64,000 nucleotides of DNA from an uncultured Kordia sp. (GTDB taxonomy: Bacteria > Bacteroidota > Bacteroidia > Flavobacteriales > Flavobacteriaceae): assembly GCF_947489565.1 (NCBI RefSeq), contig NZ_CANLEA010000008.1, forward strand, positions 124,001 through 188,000. The letters are read 5' to 3'. Each line of letters starts with the position of its first letter. Position 1 is the first letter of the stretch. Below the pieces are notes generated by a model. The model ran no database searches. It saw only the letters and a list, made by a program, of their open reading frames with translations, and had not been told where the DNA came from. Shown piece by piece: positions 52,550-60,758 of the stretch. Position numbers and translations under genes: made by a program.

Positions 52550-53719
52550 ATGAATTCACAATATATAGAAACACAAGCGATACGAACACAAATAGAACGC
52601 TCTAGTTTCCTTGAACATTCCAATCCGTTATACCTAACTTCAAGTTTTATTTTTGAAGATGCGGAAGATATGCGTGCTTCCTTTGCGGAAGAAAAAAAGC
52701 GTAACATTTACAGTCGTTTCACAAATCCAAACACATCCGAATTTGTATCAAAAATCTGCAAATTGGAAGGAGCAGAAGATGGTTATGCTTTTGCAACGGG
52801 AATGTCTGCGGTATTTTCCACTTTTGCAGCTTTACTTAACAGTGGCGATCATATTGTGTCTTCACGATCTATATTTGGTTCTACCAATAGTCTATTTACC
52901 AAATTTTTACCGAAATGGAATATTGAAACAAGCTATTTCAAAGTCAATGAAATCGATAAAATAGAAGCATTGATACAACCAAATACAAAAGTGTTATATG
53001 CAGAATCGCCAACGAATCCTGCAGTTGACATTTTAGATTTACAAATATTAGGCGACATTGCCAAAAAGCACAACCTAATTTTTATTGTAGACAATTGTTT
53101 TGCGACACCATACTTGCAAAATCCGATACAATTTGGTGCCGATTTAGTCATTCATTCAGCAACAAAACTCATTGACGGACAAGGTCGTGTATTAGGTGGT
53201 GTTACTGTTGGTCGTGCCGATTTGATTCGAGAAATTTATTTATTCTCAAGAAATACAGGTCCAGCCTTATCACCATTCAACGCATGGGTTTTATCCAAAA
53301 GTTTAGAAACCTTGGTGGTACGTGTAGAACGTCACTGTGAAAATGCATTGAAAGTAGCGGAATTCTTGGAAAAACATCCAAAAGTAAATTGGGTAAAGTA
53401 TCCTTTTTTACCATCGCATCCGCAATATGAAATTGCTAAAAAACAGATGAAACTTGGAGGCAATGTAGTTTCGTTCGAGGTAAAAGGTGGCGTTGATGCA
53501 GGAAGAGCATTTTTAAACAGTATCAAACTCTGTTCACTTTCGGCAAACTTAGGTGATACACGTAGTATTGTGACGCATCCAGCATCTACAACACACAGCA
53601 AATTATCAGTAGAAGATCGATTGGAAACAAGTATTACTGACGGACTCATTCGTGTGTCTGTTGGACTCGAAAATGTAAATGATATCATTGAAGATTTAGA
53701 CCAAGCTTTACACAATTAA
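52550..53719 (+). CDS. metZ: O-succinylhomoserine/O-acetylhomoserine sulfhydrylase-like PLP enzyme
   Basis: 389 residues of the Cys/Met-metabolism PLP family, MetZ size. 'QTQIERSSFLEHSNPLYLTS'-type N-terminus ('IETQAIRTQIERSSFLEHS'), 'YSRFTNPNTSEFVSKICKLE', 'FATGMSAVFSTFAALL', PLP Lys in 'VIHSATKLIDGQGRVLGG', and 'VTHPASTTHSKLSVEDR'. The overall match is to MetZ, which forms homocysteine directly. Two different sulfhydrylases (MetY and MetZ) within 5 kb could use different acyl-homoserines or thiols; which one is not decided. It may equally be a cystathionine gamma-lyase-like member. Confidence 0.85.
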   Translation: MNSQYIETQAIRTQIERSSFLEHSNPLYLTSSFIFEDAEDMRASFAEEKKRNIYSRFTNPNTSEFVSKICKLEGAEDGYAFATGMSAVFSTFAALLNSGDHIVSSRSIFGSTNSLFTKFLPKWNIETSYFKVNEIDKIEALIQPNTKVLYAESPTNPAVDILDLQILGDIAKKHNLIFIVDNCFATPYLQNPIQFGADLVIHSATKLIDGQGRVLGGVTVGRADLIREIYLFSRNTGPALSPFNAWVLSKSLETLVVRVERHCENALKVAEFLEKHPKVNWVKYPFLPSHPQYEIAKKQMKLGGNVVSFEVKGGVDAGRAFLNSIKLCSLSANLGDTRSIVTHPASTTHSKLSVEDRLETSITDGLIRVSVGLENVNDIIEDLDQALHN

Positions 53720-53764
53720 CAATTTCGGGTTTAAACTTTAATTGTATAACACTTTTTAACTAAA

Positions 53765-53803
53765 AAAAATGTATCTCTTTTGAAAAAAAGAAATACATTT
53801 GAC
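53765..53803. terminator. palindromic hairpin after metZ
   Basis: AAATGTATCTCTTTT / AAAAGAAATACATTT stem with a small loop. It contains a TACATTTG match to the -7 consensus at 53794-53801, so it could be promoter sequence instead. Confidence 0.5.
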
Positions 53804-53850
53804 AAATAATCTAGTAAGTCTATAGGTTAATAGTATTAGAATAAATTAAA

Positions 53851-54102
53851 ATGATTTTAAATCAAATAGTTAGAAATAAAACTAGTTACAGAGCTGATAT
53901 AAGTTCTGAAAAACCGTTGCGAAGTTTTGTCAAATCAATCAGCTGGAGAATGATCGGAACACTAGATACAATTCTCATTTCTTGGTTGGTTACCGGAACT
54001 TTGGAAATGGCATTTACCATAGGATCAATAGAAATGATTACAAAAATGATATTATACTTTTTTCACGAAAGATTATGGAACATTATAAAATGGGGGAAAT
54101 AA
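53851..54102 (+). CDS. DUF2061 membrane protein
   Basis: 83 residues with the DUF2061 core 'SFVKSISWRMIGTLDTILIS', 'WLVTGTLEMAFTIGSIEMIT' and 'ILYFFHERLWNIIKWG', two hydrophobic segments. It is frequently encoded just upstream of cysteine/sulfate assimilation genes in Bacteroidota, as here (1 bp before cysH), so it may support sulfate uptake or the assimilation machinery; the function is not known. Confidence 0.88.
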   Translation: MILNQIVRNKTSYRADISSEKPLRSFVKSISWRMIGTLDTILISWLVTGTLEMAFTIGSIEMITKMILYFFHERLWNIIKWGK

Positions 54103-54103
54103 T

Positions 54104-54718
54104 ATGAGTTTAGATATAACACAAATTAACAACGAATTACGAGACAAGTCTCCAACAGATATTGTCTCATGGGCAATTGCACAAGGAGGAAAGTCGGTTG
54201 TCACCACCAATTTTAGACCTTATGAAGGCGCAATTTTACATGCATGTACACAAGTACAATCAGCAATAGATGTGGTTTGGTGCGATACAGGATACAATAC
54301 ACCCAATACGTACCGACATGCAGAAGAGTTAATTCAACTATTAAATTTAAAGGTTGACTTATATGTGCCAAAACAAACGACGGCGCATCGAGATATTGTA
54401 CTAGGAATTCCAGATGTAAATGATGAAAACCATCAAGTATTTACGGAGCAAGTAAAATTAGAACCTTTCAAACGTGCCATGGAATTTCACAAACCAAACA
54501 TTTGGTTTACGAACCTTAGAAAAGGACAAACTGCTTTTCGCGATTCTATCGATATTGTGTCTGTTGGAAAAGACGGAACCTTAAAAATAAGTCCTTTCTA
54601 TCACTGGTCAGATGAAGAATTAGATACGTATTTGGAAGCACATCAAATTCCAAACGAGTTCAATTATTTCGATCCTACAAAAGTATTAGCGAACCGAGAA
54701 TGTGGATTGCATTCATAA
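54104..54718 (+). CDS. cysH: phosphoadenylyl-sulfate (PAPS) reductase
   Basis: 204 residues. ATP-pyrophosphatase-like fold, substrate loops 'FRPYEGAILHACTQV', 'VVWCDTGYNTPNTYRHAEEL', 'FTNLRKGQTAFRDSIDIV', and the catalytic Cys in the C-terminal 'VLANRECGLHS'. It lacks the Cys pairs that bind the 4Fe-4S cluster in APS reductases, so PAPS is the predicted substrate. No cysC (APS kinase) is visible in the window, and CysN is not fused to one, so that gene must lie elsewhere. Cotranscribed with cysD, 11 bp downstream. Confidence 0.9.
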   Translation: MSLDITQINNELRDKSPTDIVSWAIAQGGKSVVTTNFRPYEGAILHACTQVQSAIDVVWCDTGYNTPNTYRHAEELIQLLNLKVDLYVPKQTTAHRDIVLGIPDVNDENHQVFTEQVKLEPFKRAMEFHKPNIWFTNLRKGQTAFRDSIDIVSVGKDGTLKISPFYHWSDEELDTYLEAHQIPNEFNYFDPTKVLANRECGLHS

Positions 54719-54729
54719 ATGAAGAAGAA

Positions 54730-55635
54730 ATGACTGAGAACGTATTACAAACAAACATCTTAGAAAGCGAAGCTATATACATTTTTAGAGAAGTAGTGGC
54801 GCAATTTGAAAAACCTGTATTGTTATTTTCTGGTGGAAAAGACTCTATTACGCTGGTGCGATTGGCACAAAAAGCATTCTTTCCAGCAAAAATTCCTTTT
54901 CCATTATTACACATCGATACAGGACATAATTTTCCTGAAACGATTGAATTTAGAGATAGACTCGTACAAAAATTAGGATTGGAATTGATCGTGCGAAACG
55001 TGCAAGACAATATAGATGCAGGAAAAGTAACGGAAGAAACCGGAAAGTATGCTAGTAGAAATATGTTGCAAACAGAAACCTTATTAGATGCCATTGAAGA
55101 ATTTGGTTTTGATGCTTGTATTGGTGGCGCACGACGCGATGAAGAAAAAGCAAGAGCCAAAGAACGTATCTTTTCAGTACGTGATGATTTTGGACAATGG
55201 GACGAAAAAAATCAACGTCCAGAAGTATTTGATATGTTGAATGGGAAAATCAATCTAGGACAAAATGTACGTGTATTTCCGATCTCAAATTGGACAGAAT
55301 TAGATGTGTGGAGTTATATCGAAAAAGAACAAATAGAAATTCCATCAATCTACTTTGCGCATACACGCGCAACTTTTTTACGAGATGGATTAATCTGGTC
55401 TGCAGACGATGAAGTTGTATATCGAGAAGAAGACGAAAAAATAGAAGAACGTGTCATCCGATTTAGAACTGTGGGCGATATGAGTTGTACTGCAGCGGTA
55501 CTCTCAAACGCATACGACATTGCTTCGGTAGTTCAAGAAATACGACAATCAACCATCTCAGAACGCGGTGCGCGAATTGACGACAAACGCTCGGAAGCAG
55601 CGATGGAAAAAAGAAAACAACAAGGATATTTTTGA
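54730..55635 (+). CDS. cysD: sulfate adenylyltransferase subunit 2
   Basis: 301 residues from ATG 54730 (the frame continues upstream into cysH, but this ATG gives the normal CysD N-terminus 'MTENVLQTNILESEAIYIFR'). PP-loop 'VLLFSGGKDSITLVRLAQ', 'LLHIDTGHNFPETIEFRDR', 'GGARRDEEKARAKERIFSV', and 'PISNWTELDVWSYIEKE'. It activates sulfate to APS with the GTPase CysN. A 180-bp gap with repeats separates it from cysN. Confidence 0.95.
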   Translation: MTENVLQTNILESEAIYIFREVVAQFEKPVLLFSGGKDSITLVRLAQKAFFPAKIPFPLLHIDTGHNFPETIEFRDRLVQKLGLELIVRNVQDNIDAGKVTEETGKYASRNMLQTETLLDAIEEFGFDACIGGARRDEEKARAKERIFSVRDDFGQWDEKNQRPEVFDMLNGKINLGQNVRVFPISNWTELDVWSYIEKEQIEIPSIYFAHTRATFLRDGLIWSADDEVVYREEDEKIEERVIRFRTVGDMSCTAAVLSNAYDIASVVQEIRQSTISERGARIDDKRSEAAMEKRKQQGYF

Positions 55636-55815
55636 TGTAAGGAATTAGGGATTAGTTATTAGGCAATAAAAACCTAATACCAAAGACCCAACAAAAAGAC
55701 AAATCAACAAAATCAGAAATCAGAAATCAGAAAGTTAAATGATAAATGTTGAGTTTTAAAAGAAGAAGAATACATACTAATACCTAAAACCCAAAAGCTA
55801 ATACCTAGAAAGAAA
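55636..55815. repeat. cysD-cysN gap with simple repeats
   Basis: No gene. ATCAGAA-type units (x3) near 55712-55733 and the block shared with 52458-52483. G-poor like the metY and metZ leaders. Confidence 0.5.
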
Positions 55816-57063
55816 ATGGATGTACTAAAAATAGCCACAGCAGGAAGTGTCGACGACGGAAAAAGCACCTTAATAGGTAGAATATTATACGATACACAAT
55901 CGCTCACAGATGACAAACTGGAAGCCATTGAACGCAATAGCAAACGAAAAGGATTTGATTACTTAGACTTTTCACTCGCTACGGACGGATTGGTTGCCGA
56001 AAGAGAACAAGGAATTACCATTGATGTAGCACATATTTATTTTTCAACGCAACAGAGAAGTTATATCATTGCTGATACGCCAGGTCATGTAGAATATACA
56101 AGAAACATGGTAACAGGAGCTTCTACTTCGCAAGTTGCCATCATCTTAATTGATGCCAGAAAAGGTGTGATTGAGCAAACATTACGTCATTTCTATATCA
56201 GCAATTTATTACGTGTAAAAGACATTGTATTTGCCGTAAATAAAATGGATTTAGTAGACTATTCAGAAGAAAAATACCTAGCGTTGTTTGATGAAATTCA
56301 AACCTTAGTATCTAAAACAAAATACAAGGAACAGCACATTACGTGTATTCCAGTAAGTGCGTTGCAAGGTGATAATGTAGTAAAGAAATCTGCAAACATG
56401 TCTTGGTATACAGGAAAAACATTGATAGAACACTTAGAGCAAATTCAACCGCAAGATGTCTATGAAGAAGCACAAACACGTTTTCCTATTCAAACTGTAA
56501 TCAGACCAAAAACTTCCGATTATCATGACTTTCGTGGTTATGCTGGAAAATTGTATGGAGGCGATTTAGCTGTCGGAGACGAAATCACCATTTTACCTTC
56601 AGGAACGCAATCAACCATAAAAGAAATCTATTTCTACGATCAAAAATTTGAAAAAGCAGGAAGAGGAAGTTCGTTAACCTTAACACTTACAGATGATGTC
56701 AATGTAAGTAGAGGCGATATGATTGTAAAAGCTGCTGAAAAACCAACCGTTGAAAAAGAATTAAAAGCAACAATTTGTTGGATGGACAAAAAACCATTAA
56801 CCGCAAATACGAAATACAGTTTGCAACATGGAGTCAACAATGTATTGGCAAAAATTGTAGATGTTGAAACGATTGAAGAAACAAACTTCTCTGGAGAAAA
56901 AACGGAAGCATCACAATTGCAACTCAATGAAATTGGGGTAATTCAATTAAAACTAAGCAAACCATTATTCTTTGACAGTTATGAAAAGAATAAATACAAT
57001 GGCGGTTTTATTCTTATAGACTTACAAACGAATACCACGGCAGGAGTTGGATTTATTAAATAA
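55816..57063 (+). CDS. cysN: sulfate adenylyltransferase subunit 1 (GTPase)
   Basis: 415 residues, EF-Tu-like. G1 'TAGSVDDGKSTLIGRILY', G3 'IADTPGHVEYTRNM', G4 'FAVNKMDLVD', then domains 2 and 3 of the translation-factor type. It hydrolyses GTP to drive APS synthesis by CysD. Length ends before any APS-kinase extension, unlike CysNC fusions. Its stop is only 13 nt from the leader peptide of the sulfite reductase attenuator, which therefore acts inside the operon. Confidence 0.95.
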   Translation: MDVLKIATAGSVDDGKSTLIGRILYDTQSLTDDKLEAIERNSKRKGFDYLDFSLATDGLVAEREQGITIDVAHIYFSTQQRSYIIADTPGHVEYTRNMVTGASTSQVAIILIDARKGVIEQTLRHFYISNLLRVKDIVFAVNKMDLVDYSEEKYLALFDEIQTLVSKTKYKEQHITCIPVSALQGDNVVKKSANMSWYTGKTLIEHLEQIQPQDVYEEAQTRFPIQTVIRPKTSDYHDFRGYAGKLYGGDLAVGDEITILPSGTQSTIKEIYFYDQKFEKAGRGSSLTLTLTDDVNVSRGDMIVKAAEKPTVEKELKATICWMDKKPLTANTKYSLQHGVNNVLAKIVDVETIEETNFSGEKTEASQLQLNEIGVIQLKLSKPLFFDSYEKNKYNGGFILIDLQTNTTAGVGFIK

Positions 57064-57076
57064 AAACGAAATACAC

Positions 57077-57160
57077 ATGAGAAACATTCAAACCAAAAAT
57101 ATCATGCGCTGCACTTGTATGTGTTGTTCAAACATTTTTCTAAAACCAAAAGGAACGTGA
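57077..57160 (+). CDS. Cys-rich leader peptide 3
   Basis: 27-codon ORF in the cysN-sulfite reductase gap: 'MRNIQTKNIMRCTCMCCSN' then 'IFLKPKGT'. Four Cys and two internal Met fall within eight codons (57104-57127). It ends 26 nt before an intrinsic terminator. CAAAAGGA at its 3' end (57147-57154) is complementary to TCCTTTTG (57192-57199), which covers part of the terminator's 5' arm. This is a third attenuator of the same design, controlling read-through into the sulfite reductase/siroheme genes, chiefly by cysteine. Confidence 0.8.
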   Translation: MRNIQTKNIMRCTCMCCSNIFLKPKGT

Positions 57161-57186
57161 CGTAAATACTATATCATATTTTAAAC

Positions 57187-57226
57187 AAAAGTCCTTTTGA
57201 AACACCATTCATTAGGACTTTTTTAA
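57187..57226 (+). terminator. attenuator terminator 3
   Basis: 9-bp stem AAAAGTCCT / AGGACTTTT with 18-nt loop and T run. Confidence 0.85.
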
Positions 57227-57261
57227 TGAACTCAAGATGAGTTCAATAATTCAAAAATCAA

Positions 57262-59355
57262 ATGCAAAGCTTTAGAACAGAAATAGAAAATCCAATTGTT
57301 GAAAAAGATATCATCGAGTTGGAACAAAAAATCCGCTTATTCAAAGAAGGAAAAGTAGATGAAGAAAAATTCCGTAGTCTACGATTGGCCAGAGGTGTAT
57401 ACGGACAACGTCAACATGGCGTACAAATGATTCGCATCAAATTGCCGTACGGAAAAGTTTCTAGTGCGCAATTACACAGAATTGCAGATGTAGCTGACGA
57501 ATATTCCACTGGAAGATTGCACATTACGACGCGTCAAGACATTCAAATTCATTATGTGAGTTTGGACAGAACGCCAGAATTATGGGCACAACTTGAAAAA
57601 GACGATGTCACATTACGCGAAGCTTGCGGAAATACAGTACGTAACATTACGGCAAGCGCTACTGCAGGAATTGACATTGACGAACCGTTTGATGTATCGC
57701 CATATGCAGATGCAGTTTTTAAATTCTTTCTACGAAATCCAATCTCGCAAGAAATGGGTAGAAAATTTAAAATCTCCTTTTCTGCTACTGATAAAGATTC
57801 GGCGCTTAGTTATATTCATGATTTAGGATTTATTGCTAAAATTCAAAACGGAATTCGAGGTTTTAAAGTAATGCTCGGAGGCGGATTAGGTTCGCAGCCA
57901 AGACATGCAGATGTATTATATGAATTTTTAGCTACAGATGAAATCATTCCGTTGACAGAAGGTGTTTTACGCGTATTTGATCGTTATGGAGAACGCGCCA
58001 AAAGAGGAAAAGCACGTATGAAATTCTTAATTAAAGATTTAGGCTTAGAAGCTTTTGTTGGATTAATTGATGCAGAACGAAAAGCATTGTCAAACACAAA
58101 AGTTTCGATAGAAACTGCTGTCTTTGAAGTTGCACCAACATTTCAAGAATCTAATATTGAAACAGTTGCTATTGAAGACAACGAAACCTTTGAAGCATGG
58201 AAACAAAGCAATGTCATTCCGCAAAAGCAACAAGGATTATTTGCTATTGGAATTCGCGTGCCTTTGGGAGATTTCTATACAGATAAAGCTCGTTTGTTAG
58301 CAGACATAATCAAAACCTATGCTGCAGATGAATTACGATTTACATTGCGTCAAAACATACTAATTCGTCATGTAAAAGAGGAATTACTTCCAATACTTTA
58401 TCAAAAACTAAAAGCATTGGGCTTTACCGAAATTGGCTATAATAAATTAATAGATATTACAGCATGTCCTGGAACCGATACTTGTAATTTGGGAATTGCG
58501 AGCAGTACAGGAATCGCTACAGAATTGGAAAAAGTAATTGCTGCGGAATATCAAGAATTCATCACTACAAAAAATATTACCATCAAAATAAGTGGTTGTA
58601 TGAATGCTTGTGGACAACACAATATGGCAGAAATTGGTTTTCAAGGAATGACCATAAAATCTGGAAAATTGGTAGCGCCAGCTTTGCAAATACTCTTGGG
58701 AGGCGGAATCATAGGAAACGGGCAAGGACGTTTTGCCGACAAAGTATTAAAAATTCCAAGCAAACGCGGACCAGAAGCATTGCGTACCATTTTAAATGAT
58801 TTTAAAAATAACGCTGAGGCGGAAGAATCTTTCTCAGATTACTACCAGCGAAAAGAAAAAGCGTATTTCTACACTTTCTTAAAACCGTTATCAGATAGTT
58901 CTGAACTCTCGGAAGATGATTTTATTGATTGGGGAAATGAATCACCATACGTAAAAGCAGTTGGAATTGGAGAATGTGCTGGTGTTGTCATTGATTTGGT
59001 GGAAACGCTATTGTTTGAAAGTGAAGAAAAAATTGAAAATGCAGCGGAAGCACTAAAGAATCAGTTGTATAGTGACAGCATTTATCATGCGTATGCGGCC
59101 ATCGTGAATGCAGCCAAAGCACTTTTACTTTCTGAACAACAAAAAACGAATTCGCATGCAGCCATTATCAAACAATTTGATGCCGTTTTTGTAGAAACGA
59201 AAAAAATAAATTTACCAAATGATTTTTCAACATTCGTATATCAATTGCAACAAAATTCGCCAAGTGAAGCGTTTGCAAAAAAATACCTAAATGATACCAT
59301 TTGGTTTGTAGATCAACTCAAAATATACAGAAAGGAGGAGTTGACACATGCATAA
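57262..59355 (+). CDS. assimilatory sulfite reductase (siroheme/4Fe-4S) with C-terminal HEPN-like extension
   Basis: 697 residues. Two ferredoxin-like and two siroheme/4Fe-4S half-domains: 'YGQRQHGVQMIRIKLPYGKV', 'LHITTRQDIQIHYVSL', 'REACGNTVRNITASATAG'. Cluster-ligand Cys are in 'TACPGTDTCNLGI' (C-x5-C) and 'SGCMNACGQHNMAEIGF' (C-x3-C). The last ~150 residues ('AEALKNQLYSDSIYHAYAAI', 'NAAKALLLSEQQKT') form a helical HEPN-like region not found in the classic enzyme. It reduces sulfite to sulfide with six electrons; the ferredoxin-NADP reductase at 60759 suggests a ferredoxin donor. It sits downstream of attenuator 3. Confidence 0.9.
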   Translation: MQSFRTEIENPIVEKDIIELEQKIRLFKEGKVDEEKFRSLRLARGVYGQRQHGVQMIRIKLPYGKVSSAQLHRIADVADEYSTGRLHITTRQDIQIHYVSLDRTPELWAQLEKDDVTLREACGNTVRNITASATAGIDIDEPFDVSPYADAVFKFFLRNPISQEMGRKFKISFSATDKDSALSYIHDLGFIAKIQNGIRGFKVMLGGGLGSQPRHADVLYEFLATDEIIPLTEGVLRVFDRYGERAKRGKARMKFLIKDLGLEAFVGLIDAERKALSNTKVSIETAVFEVAPTFQESNIETVAIEDNETFEAWKQSNVIPQKQQGLFAIGIRVPLGDFYTDKARLLADIIKTYAADELRFTLRQNILIRHVKEELLPILYQKLKALGFTEIGYNKLIDITACPGTDTCNLGIASSTGIATELEKVIAAEYQEFITTKNITIKISGCMNACGQHNMAEIGFQGMTIKSGKLVAPALQILLGGGIIGNGQGRFADKVLKIPSKRGPEALRTILNDFKNNAEAEESFSDYYQRKEKAYFYTFLKPLSDSSELSEDDFIDWGNESPYVKAVGIGECAGVVIDLVETLLFESEEKIENAAEALKNQLYSDSIYHAYAAIVNAAKALLLSEQQKTNSHAAIIKQFDAVFVETKKINLPNDFSTFVYQLQQNSPSEAFAKKYLNDTIWFVDQLKIYRKEELTHA

Positions 59356-60124
59356 ACCAAAGCTAACAGTATTAGGCGCTGGACCTGGCGATATAGAACT
59401 CATTACACTCAAAGGAATCCGAACTCTAGAAGCCGCAGATGTAGTATTATATGATGCTTTGGTCAACAGAGAATTATTGGACTATGCGCCGCAAGCCAAA
59501 CACATATTTGTAGGGAAACGCAAAGGATTTCATCGCTACAATCAAGATGAGATTAATGAACTTATTGTGAAAAATGCCTATGAATTTGGACATGTAGTTC
59601 GCTTAAAAGGTGGCGATCCATTTGTTTTTGGTCGTGGAGCAGAAGAAACAGCATACGCACAACAACATGGACTAGATACGAATGTCGTTCCAGGAATAAC
59701 TTCCGCAGTTGCAGTGCCAGCATATGTGGGTGTTCCGTTGACAAAAAGAGGAATTTCAGAAAGTTTTTGGGTCATCACAGGAACAACTTCTGCTAGAAAA
59801 TTATCTAAAGATGTTGCTTTAGCGGCACAATCTACAGCAACGGTAGTGATTCTAATGGGAATGGGCAAGCTTCAAGAAATTGTAAGTCTGTTCAAAGCCG
59901 CAGGAAAACAAAATATCCCTGTTGGAATCATTCAAAACGGAACCACCGATAATGAAAAATCCGTGTTCGGAACCGTAGATTCTATTCTGGAAAAAGTAAA
60001 AGAAAAAAACATTGCAGCGCCAGCAATTATTGTGATTGGTGAAGTTGTAAATGAAGCTATCACACATATACAAAACTATCACACAACAGAAAAAAATAGA
60101 CTTCCAATTCGAGAAGCAATATAA
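59348..60124 (+). CDS. cobA: uroporphyrinogen-III C-methyltransferase
   Basis: 258 residues of the SUMT family: 'VLGAGPGDIELITLKGIRTL' at the N-terminus, 'FHRYNQDEINELIV', 'VRLKGGDPFVFGRGAEE' and 'VVPGITSAVAVPAY'. It makes precorrin-2 from uroporphyrinogen III with two SAM. The start overlaps the sulfite reductase end by 8 bp, which signals a siroheme supply role for that enzyme. It has no fused dehydrogenase/chelatase; the next gene supplies that activity. Confidence 0.95.
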   Translation: MHKPKLTVLGAGPGDIELITLKGIRTLEAADVVLYDALVNRELLDYAPQAKHIFVGKRKGFHRYNQDEINELIVKNAYEFGHVVRLKGGDPFVFGRGAEETAYAQQHGLDTNVVPGITSAVAVPAYVGVPLTKRGISESFWVITGTTSARKLSKDVALAAQSTATVVILMGMGKLQEIVSLFKAAGKQNIPVGIIQNGTTDNEKSVFGTVDSILEKVKEKNIAAPAIIVIGEVVNEAITHIQNYHTTEKNRLPIREAI

Positions 60125-60126
60125 CT

Positions 60127-60717
60127 ATGGAAAAAAACGAATTATATCCAATATTCTTAAAAGTACAGCAATTGCAAGTGTTAATTGTTGGTGGAGGAAA
60201 TGTAGGACTAGAAAAAATAAGTTTCTTATTAAAATCAAGTCCCAATGCACAAGTATCGTTGGTGGCACCTTTTATCAAAGAAGAAATCAGAGTTTTAGCA
60301 ACCTTGCATCCAACAGTCACACTCATAGAAGATACATTTAACAATGAATATTTAGATGAAAAGCACATTGTCATTGCTGCAACAGACGATCAAATGGTCA
60401 ACTTAAATATCTTCTTAGAAGCAAAACGGAGGCATTTACTTGTAAACTTAGCCGATCAGCCACAATATTGCGATTTCTATTTAGGAGGAATTGTGACGAA
60501 AGGAAATGTAAAAATCGCTATTTCTACCAATGGAAAATCGCCAACTACGGCGAAACGTTTGCGTCAATTTTTTGAACAAATCATTCCTGAAAGCATTGAC
60601 GAATTGGTGCAAAATTTACACAGCTACCGAAAAAGACTCCATCAAAATTTTGAACAAAAAGTTGATACACTCAATGATCTTACAAAGAGTTTATTACACG
60701 AAAAAATAGAAAATTAA
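60127..60717 (+). CDS. precorrin-2 dehydrogenase / sirohydrochlorin ferrochelatase-like
   Basis: 196 residues, equivalent to the N-terminal part of CysG or Met8: Rossmann NAD loop 'VLIVGGGNVGLEKISFLLK', then 'AATDDQMVNLNIFLEAKRR', 'LVNLADQPQYCDFYLGGIV' and 'IAISTNGKSPTTAKRLRQFF'. It oxidises precorrin-2 to sirohydrochlorin and may insert iron. Only 2 bp separate it from cobA. Siroheme made here goes to the upstream sulfite reductase. Confidence 0.92.
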   Translation: MEKNELYPIFLKVQQLQVLIVGGGNVGLEKISFLLKSSPNAQVSLVAPFIKEEIRVLATLHPTVTLIEDTFNNEYLDEKHIVIAATDDQMVNLNIFLEAKRRHLLVNLADQPQYCDFYLGGIVTKGNVKIAISTNGKSPTTAKRLRQFFEQIIPESIDELVQNLHSYRKRLHQNFEQKVDTLNDLTKSLLHEKIEN

Positions 60718-60758
60718 ACTAAAAAAAACAATACGAACATCTCAATATTACATACAAA

